Of a DNA stretch of 64,000 nt, positions 10,641 to 23,940 are shown piece by piece. The notes below the pieces were generated by a model. That model was not told the DNA's origin. It did no database searches and worked only from the letters and a program-made list of their open reading frames with translations. Where the stretch lies: NCBI GenBank assembly GCA_037783545.1, contig JBBELK010001504.1, positions 62,001 through 126,000 on the forward strand. The letters are read 5' to 3'. The stretch comes from Henricia sp. BOLD:AAB3569. Its lineage: Eukaryota; Echinodermata; Asteroidea; Spinulosida; Echinasteridae. Every line of letters begins with the position of its first letter. The first letter of the stretch is position 1. The position numbers were made by a program, and so were the translations under genes.

Positions 10641-12416
10641 ATGCACAATTTGAAGTTCGTCGGAACATTTTTCGACCTCCAAATTTGCCGACGTTTGGAC
10701 CACACTTTGACCAAAATCCCGTCCCAAACTGGGCCGTGTCAACGACAGTCCGAAGGACTGAGCATGCGCACGAGTCAGGAGTACACCAAAGAGGTGTGTA
10801 CAGACAGCCACAGGTTGCGGGAGCATCCAGGAAGCGCCAACCCCTTTTTTTTCTAAACTCTGAAATTTCTCTGCCATTTCCCGGCGAAAGTCTGTCAATT
10901 TTTTAGGACAAGTGCGCAATATAGAGTCTTTGGAGCATGCACAATTTGAAGTTCGTCGGAACATTTTTCGACCTCCAAATTTGCCGACGTTAGGACCACA
11001 CTTTGACCAAAATCCCGTCCCAAACTGGGCCGTGTCAACGACAGTCCGAAGGACTGAGCATGCGCACGAGTCAGGAGTACACCAAAGAGGTGTGTACCGA
11101 CAGCCACAGGTTGCGGGAGCAACCAGGAAGCGCCAACCCCTTTTTTTTCTAAACTCTGAAATTTCTCTGCCATTTCCCGGCGAAAGTCTGTCAATTTTTT
11201 AGGACAAGTGCGCAATATAGAGTCTTTGGAGCATGCACAATTTGAAGTTCGTCGGAACATTTTTCGACCTCCAAATTTGCCGACGTTAGGACCACACTTT
11301 GACCAAAATCCCGTCCCAAACTGGGCCGTGTCAACGACAGTCCGAAGGACTGAGCATGCGCACGAGTCAGGAGTACACCAAAGAGGTGTGTACCGACAGC
11401 CACAGGTTGCGGGAGCAACCAGGAAGCGCCAACCCCTTTTTTTTCTAAACTCTGAAATTTCTCTGCCATTTCCCGGCGAAAGTCTGTCAATTTTTTAGGA
11501 CAAGTGCGCAATATAGAGTCTTTGGAGCATGCACAATTTGAAGTTCGTCGGAACATTTTTCGACCTCCAAATTTGCCGACGTTTGGACCACACTTTGACC
11601 AAAATCCCGTCCCAAACTGGGCCGTGTCAACGACAGTCCGAAGGACTGAGCATGCGCACGAGTCAGGAGTACACCAAAGAGGTGTGTACAGACAGCCACA
11701 GGTTGCGGGAGCATCCAGGAAGCGCCAACCCCTTTTTTTTCTAAACTCTGAAATTTCTCTGCCATTTCCCGGCGAAAGTCTGTCAATTTTTTAGGACAAG
11801 TGCGCAATATAGAGTCTTTGGAGCATGCACAATTTGAAGTTCGTCGGAACATTTTTCGACCTCCAAATTTGCCGACGTTAGGACCACACTTTGACCAAAA
11901 TCCCGTCCCAAACTGGGCCGTGTCAACGACAGTCCGAAGGACTGAGCATGCGCACGAGTCAGGAGTACACCAAAGAGGTGTGTACCGACAGCCACAGGTT
12001 GCGGGAGCAACCAGGAAGCGCCAACCCCTTTTTTTTCTAAACTCTGAAATTTCTCTGCCATTTCCCGGCGAAAGTCTGTCAATTTTTTAGGACAAGTGCG
12101 CAATATAGAGTCTTTGGAGCATGCACAATTTGAAGTTCGTCGGAACATTTTTCGACCTCCAAATTTGCCGACGTTTGGACCACACTTTGACCAAAATCCC
12201 GTCCCAAACTGGGCCGTGTCAACGACAGTCCGAAGGACTGAGCATGCGCACGAGTCAGGAGTACACCAAAGAGGTGTGTACAGACAGCCACAGGTTGCGG
12301 GAGCATCCAGGAAGCGCCAACCCCTTTTTTTTCTAAACTCTGAAATTTCTCTGCCATTTCCCGGCGAAAGTCTGTCAATTTTTTAGGACAAGTGCGCAAT
12401 ATAGAGTCTTTGGAGC
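10641..12416. repeat. Local amplification of two alternating monomer types between the long copies
   Basis: Six units beginning at 10,640, 10,936, 11,232, 11,528, 11,824 and 12,120 are of only two kinds. Kind a has GTTTGG, ACAGACAG and GCATCC; kind b has GTTAGG, ACCGACAG and GCAACC. The order is a-b-b-a-b-a. All begin CACAATTTG and all have T8. This reads as a recent small-scale expansion or conversion tract and forms most of the spacer between duplication copies A and B. Confidence 0.85.
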
Positions 12417-15400
12417 ATGCACAATTTGAAGTTCGTCGGAACATTTTTCGACCTCCAAATTTGCCGACGTTTGGACCACACTTTGACCAAAATCCCGTCC
12501 CAAACTGGGCCGTGTCAACGACAGTCCGAAGGACTGAGCATGCGCACGAGTCAGGAGTACACCAAAGAGGTGTGTACAGACAGCCACAGGTTGCGGGAGC
12601 AACCAGGAAGCGCCAACCCCTTTTTTCTAAACTCTGAAATTTCTCTGTCATTTCCCGGCGAAAGTCTGTCAATTTTTTAGGACAAGTGCGCAATATAGAG
12701 TCTTTGGAGCATGCAAAATTTGAAGTTCGTCGGAACATTTTTCGACCTCCAAATTTGCCGACGTTTGGACCACACTTTGACCAAAATCCCGTCCCAAACT
12801 GGGCCGTGTCAACGACAGTCCGAAGGACTGAGCATGCGCACGAGTCAGGAGTACACCAAAGAGGTGTGTACAGACAGCCACAGGTTGCGGGAGCATCCAG
12901 GAAGCGCCAACCCCTTTTTTTTCTAAACTCTGAAATTTCTCTGCCATTTCGCGGCGAAAGTCTGTCAATTTTTTAGGACAAGTGCGCAATATAGAGTCTT
13001 TGGAGCATGCAAAATTTGAAGTTCGTCGGAACATTTTTCGACCTCCAAATTTGCCGACGTTTGGACCACACTTTGACTAAAATCCCGTCCCAAACTGGGC
13101 CGTGTCAACGACAGTCCGAAGGACTGAGCATGCGCACGAGTCAGGAGTACACCAAAGAGGTGTGTACAGACAGCCACAGGTTTCGGGAGCAACCAGGAAG
13201 CGCCAACCCCTTTTTTTCTAAACTCTGAAATTTCTCTGCCATTTCCCGGCGAAAGTCTGTCAATTTTTTAGGACAAGTGCGCAATATAGAGTCTTTGGAG
13301 CATGCACAATTTGAAGTTCGTCGGAACATTTTTCGACCTCCAAATTTGCCGACGTTAGGACCACACTTTGACCAAAATCCCGTCCCAAACTGGGCCGTGT
13401 CAACGACAGTCCGAAGGACTGAGCATGCGCACGAGTCAGGAGTACACCAAAGAGGTGTGTACAGACAGCCACAGGTTGCGGGAGCATCCAGGAAGCGCCA
13501 ACCCCTTTTTTTTCTAAACTCTGAAATTTCTCTGCCATTTCCCGGCGAAAGTCTGTCAATTTTTTAGGACAAGTGCGCAATATAGAGTCTTTGGAGCATG
13601 AACAATTTGAAGTTCGTCGGAACATTTTTCGACCTCCAAATTTGCCGACGTTAGGACCACACTTTGACCAAAATCCCGTCCCAAACTGGGCCGTGTCAAC
13701 GACAGTCCGAAGGACTGAGCATGCGCACGAGTCAGGAGTACACCAAAGAGGTGTGTACCGACAGCCACAGGTTGCGGGAGCAACCAGGAAGCGCCAACCC
13801 CTTTTTTTTCTAAACTCTGAAATTTCTCTGCCATTTCAAGGCGAAAGTCTGTCAATTTTTTAGGACAAGTGCGCAATATAGAGTCTTTGGAGCATGCACA
13901 ATTTGAAGTTCGTCGGAACATTTTTTGACCTCCAAATTTGCCGACGTGTGGACCACACTTTGACCAAAATCCCGTCCCAAACTGGGCCGTGTCAACGACA
14001 GTCCGAAGGACTGAGCATGCGCACGAGTCAGGAGTACACCAAAGAGGTGTGTACAGACAGCCACAGGTTGCGGGAGCATCCAGGAAGCGCCAACCCCTTT
14101 TTTTCTAAACTCTGAAATTTCTCTGCCATTTCCCGGCGAAAGTCTGTCAATTTTTTAGGACAAGTGCGCAATATAGAGTCTTTGGAGCATGCAAAATTTT
14201 AAGTTCGTAGGAACATTTTTCGACCTCCAAATTTGCCGACGTTTGGACCACACTTTGACCAAAATCCCGTCCCAAACTGGGCCGTGTCAACGACAGTCCG
14301 AAGGACTGAGCATGCGCACGAGTCAGGAGTACACCAAAGAGGTGTGTACAGACAGCCACAGGTTGCGGGAGCAACCAGGAAGCGCCAACCCCTTTTTTTC
14401 TAAACTCTGAAATTTCTCTGCCATTTCCGGGCGAAAGTCTGTCAATTTTTTAGGACAAGTGCGCAATATAGAGTCTTTGGAGCATGCACAATTTGAAGTT
14501 CGTCGGAACATTTTTCGACCTCCAAATTTGCCGACGTTTGGACCACACTTTGACCAAAATCCCGTCCCAAACTGGGCCGTGTCAACGACAGTCCGAAGGA
14601 CTGAGCATGCGCACGAGTCAGGAGTACACCAAAGAGGTGTGTACAGACAGCCACAGGTTGCGGGAGCATCCAGGAAGCGCCAACCCCTTTTTTTTTCTAA
14701 ACTCTGAAATTTCTCTGCCATTTCCCGGCGAAAGTCTGTCAATTTTTTAGGACAAGTGCGCAATATAGAGTCTTTGGAGCATGCAAAATTTGAAGTTCGT
14801 CGGAACATTTTTCGACCTCCAAATTTGCCGACGTTTGGACCACACTTTGACCAAAATCCCGTCCCAAACTGGGCCGTGTCAACGACAGTCCGAAGGACTG
14901 AGCATGCGCACGAGTCAGGAGTACACCAAAGAGGTGTGTACAGACAGCCACAGGTTTCGAGAGCAACCAGGAAGCGCCAACCCATTTTTTTCCAAACTCT
15001 GAAATTTCTCTGCCATTTCCCGGCGAAAGTCTGTCAATTTTTTAGGACAAGTGCGCAATATAGAGTCTTTGGAGCATGAACAATTTGAAGTTCGTCGGAA
15101 CATTTTTTGACCTCCAAATTTGCCGACGTTTGGACCACACTTTGACCAAAATCCCGTCCCAAACTGGGCCGTGTCAACGACAGTCCGAAGGACTGAGCAT
15201 GCGCACGAGTCAGGAGTACACCAAAGAGGTGTGTACAGACAGCCACAGGTTGCGGGAGCATCCAGGAAGCGCCAACCCCTTTTTTTTCTAAACTCTGAAA
15301 TTTCTCTGCCATTTCCCGGCGAAAGTCTGTAAATTTTTTAGGACAAGTGCGCAATATAGAGTCTTTGGAGCATGCAAAATTTGAAGTTCGTCGGAACATT

Positions 15401-16468
15401 TTTCGACCTCCAAATTTGCCGACGTTTGGACCACACTTTGACCAAAATCCCGTCCCAAACTGGGCCGTGTCAACGACAGTCCGAAGGACTGAGCATGCGC
15501 ACGAGTCAGGAGTACACCAAAGAGGTGTGTACAGACAGCCACAGGTTGCGGGAGCAACCAGGAAGCGCCAACCCCTTTTTTTCTAAACTCTGAAATTTCT
15601 CTGCCATTTCCCGGCGAAAGTCTGTCAATTTTTTAGGACAAGTGCGCAATATAGAGTCTTTGGAGCATGCAAAATTTGAAGTTCGTCGGAACATTTTTCG
15701 ACCTCCAAATTTGCCGACGTTTGGACCACACTTTGACCAAAATCCCGTCCCAAACTGGGCCGTGTCAACGACAGTCCGAAGGACTGAGCATGCGCACGAG
15801 TCAGGAGTACACCAAAGAGGTGTGTACAGACAGCCACAGGTTGCGGGAGCATCCAGGAAGCGCCAACCCCTTTTTTTTCTAAACTCTGAAATTTCTCTGC
15901 CATTTCCCGGCGAAAGTCTGTCAATTTTTTAGGACAAGTGCGCAATATAGAGTCTTTGGAGCATGCAAAATTTGAAGTTCGTCGGAACATTTTTCGACCT
16001 CCAAATTTGCCGACGTTTGGACCACACTTTGACCAAAATCCCGTCCCAAACTGGGCCGTGTCAACGACAGTCCGAAGGACTAAGCATGCGCACGAGTCAG
16101 GAGTACACCAAAGAGGTGTGTACAGACAGCCACAGGTTTCGAGAGCAACCAGGAAGCGCCAACCCATTTTTTTCCAAACTCTGAAATTTCTCTGCCATTT
16201 CCCGGCGAAAGTCTGTCAATTTTTTAGGACAAGTGCGCAATATAGAGTCTTTGGAGCATGAACAATTTGAAGTTCGTCGGAACATTTTTCGACCTCCAAA
16301 TTTGCCGACGTTAGGACCACACTTTGACCAAAATCCCGTCCCAAACTGGGCCGTGTCAACGACAGTCCGAAGGACTGAGCATGCGCACGAGTCAGGAGTA
16401 CACCAAAGAGGTGTGTACCGACAGCCACAGGTTGCGGGAGCAACCAGGAAGCGCCAACCCCTTTTTTT
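12219..16468. repeat. Segmental duplication, copy B (4.25 kb; partner 6,306-10,555)
   Basis: This is the downstream partner of copy A, offset 5,913 bp, with the same marker order: T6 + CTGTCATTTC at about 12,648, CGCGG at 12,950, TTGACTAAAA at 13,075, CAAGG at 13,838, GTGTGG at 13,946, CCGGGCG at 14,429, TGTAAATT at 15,330 and CTAAGC at 16,081. After the T-tract difference at 16,462 the similarity continues at offset 5,912 to about 17,087, where CAAGG appears in place of CCCGG. The absence of noticed mutations suggests a very recent event, or an assembly artefact. Confidence 0.88.
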
Positions 16469-17440
16469 CTAAACTCTGAAATTTCTCTGCCATTTCCCGG
16501 CGAAAGTCTGTCAATTTTTTAGGACAAGTGCGCAATATAGAGTCTTTGGAGCATGCACAATTTGAAGTTCGTCGGAACATTTTTCGACCTCCAAATTTGC
16601 CGACGTTTGGACCACACTTTGACCAAAATCCCGTCCCAAACTGGGCCGTGTCAACGACAGTCCGAAGGACTGAGCATGCGCACGAGTCAGGAGTACACCA
16701 AAGAGGTGTGTACAGACAGCCACAGGTTGCGGGAGCATCCAGGAAGCGCCAACCCCTTTTTTTTCTAAACTCTGAAATTTCTCTGCCATTTCCCGGCGAA
16801 AGTCTGTCAATTTTTTAGGACAAGTGCGCAATATAGAGTCTTTGGAGCATGCACAATTTGAAGTTCGTCGGAACATTTTTCGACCTCCAAATTTGCCGAC
16901 GTTAGGACCACACTTTGACCAAAATCCCGTCCCAAACTGGGCCGTGTCAACGACAGTCCGAAGGACTGAGCATGCGCACGAGTCAGGAGTACACCAAAGA
17001 GGTGTGTACCGACAGCCACAGGTTGCGGGAGCAACCAGGAAGCGCCAACCCCTTTTTTTTCTAAACTCTGAAATTTCTCTGCCATTTCAAGGCGAAAGTC
17101 TGTCAATTTTTTAGGACAAGTGCGCAATATAGAGTCTTTGGAGCATGCACAATTTGAAGTTCGTCGGAACATTTTTTGACCTCCAAATTTGCCGACGTTT
17201 GGACCACACTTTGACCAAAATCCCGTCCCAAACTGGGCCGTGTCAACGACAGTCCGAAGGACTGAGCATGCGCACGAGTCAGGAGTACACCAAAGAGGTG
17301 TGTACAGACAGCCACAGGTTGCGGGAGCATCCAGGAAGCGCCAACCCCTTTTTTTTCTAAACTCTGAAATTTCTCTGCCATTTCCCGGCGAAAGTCTGTC
17401 AATTTTTTAGGACAAGTGCGCAATATAGAGTCTTTGGAGC

Positions 17441-20400
17441 ATGAACAATTTGAAGTTCGTCGGAACATTTTTCGACCTCCAAATTTGCCGACGTTAGGAC
17501 CACACTTTGACCAAAATCCCGTCCCAAACTGGGCCGTGTCAACGACAGTCCGAAGGACTGAGCATGCGCACGAGTCAGGAGTACACCAAAGAGGTGTGTA
17601 CCGACAGCCACAGGTTGCGGGAGCAACCAGGAAGCGCCAACCCCTTTTTTTTCTAAACTCTGAAATTTCTCTGCCATTTCAAGGCGAAAGTCTGTCAATT
17701 TTTTAGGACAAGTGCGCAATATAGAGTCTTTGGAGCATGCACAATTTGAAGTTCGTCGGAACATTTTTTGACCTCCAAATTTGCCGACGTGTGGACCACA
17801 CTTTGACCAAAATCCCGTCCCAAACTGGGCCGTGTCAACGACAGTCCGAAGGACTGAGCATGCGCACGAGTCAGGAGTACACCAAAGAGGTGTGTACAGA
17901 CAGCCACAGGTTGCGGGAGCATCCAGGAAGCGCCAACCCCTTTTTTTCTAAACTCTGAAATTTCTCTGCCATTTCCCGGCGAAAGTCTGTCAATTTTTTA
18001 GGACAAGTGCGCAATATAGAGTCTTTGGAGCATGCAAAATTTTAAGTTCGTAGGAACATTTTTCGACCTCCAAATTTGCCGACGTTTGGACCACACTTTG
18101 ACCAAAATCCCGTCCCAAACTGGGCCGTGTCAACGACAGTCCGAAGGACTGAGCATGCGCACGAGTCAGGAGTACACCAAAGAGGTGTGTACAGACAGCC
18201 ACAGGTTGCGGGAGCAACCAGGAAGCGCCAACCCCTTTTTTTCTAAACTCTGAAATTTCTCTGCCATTTCCCGGCGAAAGTCTGTCAATTTTTTAGGACA
18301 AGTGCGCAATATAGAGTCTTTGGAGCATGCACAATTTGAAGTTCGTCGGAACATTTTTCGACCTCCAAATTTGCCGACGTTTGGACCACACTTTGACCAA
18401 AATCCCGTCCCAAACTGGGCCGTGTCAACGACAGTCCGAAGGACTGAGCATGCGCACGAGTCAGGAGTACACCAAAGAGGTGTGTACAGACAGCCACAGG
18501 TTGCGGGAGCATCCAGGAAGCGCCAACCCCCTTTTTTTTCTAAACTCTGAAATTTCTCTACCATTTCCCGGCGAAAGTCTGTCAATTTTTTAGGACAAGT
18601 GCGCAATATAGAGTCTTTGGAGCATGCAAAATTTGAAGTTCGTCGGAACATTTTTCGACCTCCAAATTTGCCGACGTTTGGACCACACTTTGACCAAAAT
18701 CCCGTCCCAAACTGGGCCGTGTCAACGACAGTCCGAAGGACTGAGCATGCGCACGAGTCAGGAGTACACCAAAGAGGTGTGTACAGACAGCCACAGGTTT
18801 CGAGAGCAACCAGGAAGCGCCAACCCATTTTTTTCCAAACTCTGAAATTTCTTTGCCATTTCCCGGCGAAAGTCTGTCAATTTTTTAGGACAAGTGCGCA
18901 ATATAGAGTCTTTGGAGCATGAACAATTTGAAGTTCGTCGGAACATTTTTTGACCTCCAAATTTGCCGACGTTTGGACCACACTTTGACCAAAATCCCGT
19001 CCCAAACTGGGCCGTGTCAACGACAGTCCGAAGGACTGAGCATGCGCACGAGTCAGGAGTACACCAAAGAGGTGTGTACAGACAGCCACAGGTTGCGGGA
19101 GCATCCAGGAAGCGCCAACCCCTTTTTTTTCTAAACTCTGAAATTTCTCTGCCATTTCCCGGCGAAAGTCTGTCAATTTTTTAGGACAAGTGCGCAATAT
19201 AGAGTCTTTGGAGCATGCAAAATTTGAAGTTCGTCGGAACATTTTTCGACCTCCAAATTTGCCGACGTTTGGACCACACTTTGACCAAAATCCCGTCCCA
19301 AACTGGGCCGTGTCAACGACAGTCCGAAGGACTGAGCATGCGCACGAGTCAGGAGTACACCAAAGAGGTGTGTACAGACAGCCACAGGTTGCGGGAGCAA
19401 CCAGGAAGCGCCAACCCCTTTTTTTCTAAACTCTGAAATTTATCTGCCATTTCCCGGCGAAAGTCTGTCAATTTTTTAGGACAAGTGCGCAATATAGAGT
19501 CTTTGGAGCATGCAAAATTTGAAGTTCGTCGGAACATTTTTCGACCTCCAAATTTGCCGACGTTTGGACCACACTTTGACCAAAATCCCGTCCCAAACTG
19601 GGCCGTGTCAACGACAGTCCGAAGGACTGAGCATGCGCACGAGTCAGGAGTACACCAAAGAGGTGTGTACAGACAGCCACAGGTTGCGGGAGCATCCAGG
19701 AAGCGCCAACCCCTTTTTTTTCTAAACTCTGAAATTTCTCTGCCATTTCCCGGCGAAAGTCTGTCAATTTTTTAGGACAAGTGCGCAATATAGAGTCTTT
19801 GGAGCATGCACAATTTGAAGTTCGTCGGAACATTTTTCGACCTCCAAATTTGCCGACGTTTGGACCACACTTTGACCAAAATCCCGTCCCAAACTGGGCC
19901 GTGTCAACGACAGTCCGAAGGACTAAGCATGCGCACGAGTCAGGAGTACACCAAAGAGGTGTGTACAGACAGCCACAGGTTTCGAGAGCAACCAGGAAGC
20001 GCCAACCCATTTTTTTCCAAACTCTGAAATTTCTCTGCCATTTCCCGGCGAAAGTCTGTCAATTTTTTAGGACAAGTGCGCAATATAGAGTCTTTGGAGC
20101 ATGAACAATTTGAAGTTCGTCGGAACATTTTTCGACCTCCAAATTTGCCGACGTTAGGACCACACTTTGACCAAAATCCCGTCCCAAACTGGGCCGTGTC
20201 AACGACAGTCCGAAGGACTGAGCATGCGCACGAGTCAGGAGTACACCAAAGAGGTGTGTACCGACAGCCACAGGTTGCGGGAGCAACCAGGAAGCGCCAA
20301 CCCCTTTTTTTTCTAAACTCTGAAATTTCTCTGCCATTTCCCGGCGAAAGTCTGTCAATTTTTTAGGACAAGTGCGCAATATAGAGTCTTTGGAGCATGC

Positions 20401-20692
20401 ACAATTTGAAGTTCGTCGGAACATTTTTCGACCTCCAAATTTGCCGACGTTTGGACCACACTTTGACCAAAATCCCGTCCCAAACTGGGCCGTGTCAACG
20501 ACAGTCCGAAGGACTGAGCATGCGCACGAGTCAGGAGTACACCAAAGAGGTGTGTACAGACAGCCACAGGTTGCGGGAGCATCCAGGAAGCGCCAACCCC
20601 TTTTTTTTCTAAACTCTGAAATTTCTCTGCCATTTCCCGGCGAAAGTCTGTCAATTTTTTAGGACAAGTGCGCAATATAGAGTCTTTGGAGC
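17441..20692. repeat. Third, diverged copy of the duplicated module (offset 3,843 bp from copy B)
   Basis: Units 60 to 70 follow the same type order as units 47 to 57 (13,597-16,848): GTTAGG/CAAGG, GTGTGG, TTTTAAG type, CACAATTTG, TTTCGAGAG type, AACAATTTG and so on. They carry private changes: CCCGGCG rather than CCGGGCG at about 18,270, CCCCC-T8 near 18,530, CTCTACC at 18,558, CTTTGCC at 18,852, TTATCTGCC at 19,440, and CACAATTTG instead of AAAATTTG at 19,808. This copy is therefore older than the A/B event, or has been partly overwritten by conversion. The four units between copy B and here (about 16,469-17,440) are ordinary array. Confidence 0.82.
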
Positions 20693-22168
20693 ATGCAAAA
20701 TTTGAAGTTCGTCGGAACATTTTTCGACCTCCAAATTTGCCGACGTTTGGACCACACTTTGACCAAAATCCCGTCCCAAACTGGGCCGTGTCAACGACAG
20801 TCCGAAGGACTGAGCATGCGCACGAGTCAGGAGTACACCAAAGAAGTGTGTACAGACAGCCACAGGTTTCGGGAGCAACCAGGAAGCGCCAACCCCTTTT
20901 TTTCTAAACTCTGAAATTTCTCTGCCATTTCCCGGCGAAAGTCTGTCAATTTTTTAGGACAAGTGCGCAATATAGTCTTTGGAGCATGCAAAATTTGAAG
21001 TTCGTCGGAACATTTTTCGACCACCAAATTTGCCGACGTTTGGACCACACTTTGACCAAAATCCCGTCCCAAACTGGGCCGTGTCAACGACAGTCCGAAG
21101 GACTGAGCATGCGCACGAGTCAGGAGTACACCAAAGAGGTGTGTACAGACAGCCACATGTTGCGGGAGCATCCAGGAAGCGCCAACCCCTTTTTTTCCAA
21201 ACTCTGAAATTTCTCTGCCATTTCCCGGCGAAATTCTGTCAATTTTTTAGGACAAGTGCGCAATATAGAGTCTTTGGAGCATGAACAATTTGAAGTTCGT
21301 CGGAACATTTTTCGACCTCCAAATTTGCCGACGTTTGGACCACACTTTGACCAAAATCCCGTCCCAAACTGGGCCGTGTCAACGACAGTCCGAAGGACTG
21401 AGCATGCGCACGAGTCAGGAGTACATCAAAGAGGTGTGTACAGACAGCCACAGGTTGCGGGAGCATCCAGGAAGCGCCAACCCCTTTTTTTTCTAAACTC
21501 TGAAATTTCTCTGCCATTTCCCGGCGAAAGTCTGTCAATTTGTTAGGACAAGTGCGCAATATAGAGTCTTTGGAGCATGCAACATTTGAAGTTCGTCGGA
21601 ACATTTTTCGACCTCCAAATTTGCCGACGTTTGGACCACACTTTGACCAAAATCCCGTCCCAAACTGGGCCGTGTCAACGACAGTCCGAAGGACTGAGCA
21701 TGCGCACGAGTCAGGAGTACACCAAAGAGGTGTGTACAGACAGCCACAGGTTGCGGGAGCAACCAGGAAGCGCCAACCCCTTTTTTCTAAACTCTGAAAT
21801 TTCTCTGCCATTTCCCGGCGAAAGTCTGTCAATTTTTTTAGGACAAGTGCGCAATATAGAGTCTTTGGAGCATGCAACATTTGAAGTTCGTCGGAACATT
21901 TTTCGACCTCCAAATTTGCCGACGTTTGGACCACACTTTGACCAAAATCCCGTCCCAAACTGGGCCGTGTCAACGACAGTCCGAAGGACTGAGCATGCGC
22001 ACGAGTCAGGAGTACACCAAAGAGGTGTGTACAGACAGCCACAGGTTGCGGGAGCATCCAGGAAGCGCCAACCCCTTTTTTTTTCTAAACTCTGAAATTT
22101 CTCTGCCATTTCCCGGCGAAAGTCTGTCAATTTTTTAGGACAAGTGCGCAATATAGAGTCTTTGGAGC
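20693..22168. repeat. Array segment with the first TACATC and CAACATTTG units
   Basis: Units 71 to 75. Unit 71 has AAAGAAGTG at about 20,845. The boundary before unit 72 has lost AG (TATAGTCTTT at 20,971), and unit 72 has CGACCACC (21,018), CACATGTTGCG and CGAAATTCTG. Unit 73 has TACATCAAAG at 21,424 and TTTGTT at 21,541. Units 74 and 75 begin CAACATTTG. Units 71-72 recur as units 86-87 at 25,123-25,714 without the AG deletion. Confidence 0.8.
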
Positions 22169-23940
22169 ATGCAAAATTTGAAGTTCGTCGGAACATTTTT
22201 CGACCTCCAAATTTGCCGACGTTTGGACCACACTTTGACCAAAATCCCGTCCCAAACTGGGCCGTGTCAACGACAGTCCGAAGGACTGAGCATGCGCACG
22301 AGTCAGGAGTACACCAAAGAGGTGTGTACAGACAGCCACAGGTTTCGAGAGCAACCAGGAAGCGCCAACCCATTTGTTTCCAAACTCTGAAATTTCTCTG
22401 CCATTTCCCGGCGAAAGTCTGTCAATTTTTTAGGACAAGTGCGCAATATAGAGTCTTTGGAGCATGAACAATTTGAAGTTCGTCGGAACATTTTTTGACC
22501 TCCAAATTTGCCGACGTTTGGACCACACTTTGACCAAAATCCCGTCCCAAACTGGGCCGTGTCAACGACAGTCCGAAGGACTGAGCATGCGCACGAGTCA
22601 GGAGTACACCAAAGAGGTGTGTACAGACAGCCACAGGTTGCGGGAGCATCCAGGAAGCGCCAACCCCTTTTTTTTCTAAACTCTGAAATTTCTCTGCCAT
22701 TTCCCGGCGAAAGTCTGTCAATTTTTTAGGACAAGTGCGCAATATAGAGTCTTTGGAGCATGCAAAATTTGAAGTTCGTCGGAACATTTTTCGACCTCCA
22801 AATTTGCCGACGTTTGGACCACACTTTGACCAAAATCCCGTCCCAAACTGGGCCGTGTCAACGACAGTCCGAAGGACTGAGCATGCGCACGAGTCAGGAG
22901 TACACCAAAGAGGTGTGTACAGACAGCCACAGGTTGCGGGAGCAACCAGGAAGCGCCAACCCCTTTTTTTCTAAACTCTGAAATTTCTCTGCCATTTCCC
23001 GGCGAAAGTCTGTCAATTTTTTAGGACAAGTGCGCAATATAGAGTCTTTGGAGCATGCAAAATTTGAAGTTCGTCGGAACATTTTTCGACCTCCAAATTT
23101 GCCGACGTTTGGACCACACTTTGACCAAAATCCCGTCCCAAACTGGGCCGTGTCAACGACAGTCCGAAGGACTGAGCATGCGCACGAGTCAGGAGTACAC
23201 CAAAGAGGTGTGTACAGACAGCCACAGGTTTCGAGAGCAACCAGGAAGCGCCAACCCATTTGTTTCCAAACTCTGAAATTTCTCTGCCATTTCCCGGCGA
23301 AAGTCTGTCAATTTTTTAGGACAAGTGCGCAATATAGAGTCTTTGGAGCATGAACAATTTGAAGTTCGTCGGAACATTTTTTGACCTCCAAATTTGCCGA
23401 CGTTTGGACCACACTTTGACCAAAATCCCGTCCCAAACTGGGCCGTGTCAACGACAGTCCGAAGGACTGAGCATGCGCACGAGTCAGGAGTACACCAAAG
23501 AGGTGTGTACAGACAGCCACAGGTTGCGGGAGCATCCAGGAAGCGCCAACCCCTTTTTTTTCTAAACTCTGAAATTTCTCTGCCATTTCCCGGCGAAAGT
23601 CTGTCAATTTTTTAGGACAAGTGCGCAATATAGAGTCTTTGGAGCATGCAAAATTTGAAGTTCGTCGGAACATTTTTCGACCTCCAAATTTGCCGACGTT
23701 TGGACCACACTTTGACCAAAATCCCGTCCCAAACTGGGCCGTGTCAACGACAGTCCGAAGGACTGAGCATGCGCACGAGTCAGGAGTACACCAAAGAGGT
23801 GTGTACAGACAGCCACAGGTTGCGGGAGCAACCAGGAAGCGCCAACCCCTTTTTTTCTAAACTCTGAAATTTCTCTGCCATTTCCCGGCGAAAGTCTGTC
23901 AATTTTTTAGGACAAGTGCGCAATATAGAGTCTTTGGAGC
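22169..23940. repeat. Tandem duplication of a three-monomer block (2 x 886 bp)
   Basis: Units 76-78 (22,168-23,053) and 79-81 (23,054-23,939) are directly adjacent and share type order: TTTCGAGAGCAACC with the otherwise unseen CCATTTGTTTCC (22,371 and 23,257), then AACAATTTG with six T before GACC, then AAAATTTG with GCAACC and T7. The same trio with CCATTTTTTTCC occurs at 18,623-19,509. The G in the T-tract is private to this pair, so the substitution came first and the 886-bp duplication after. Confidence 0.85.
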
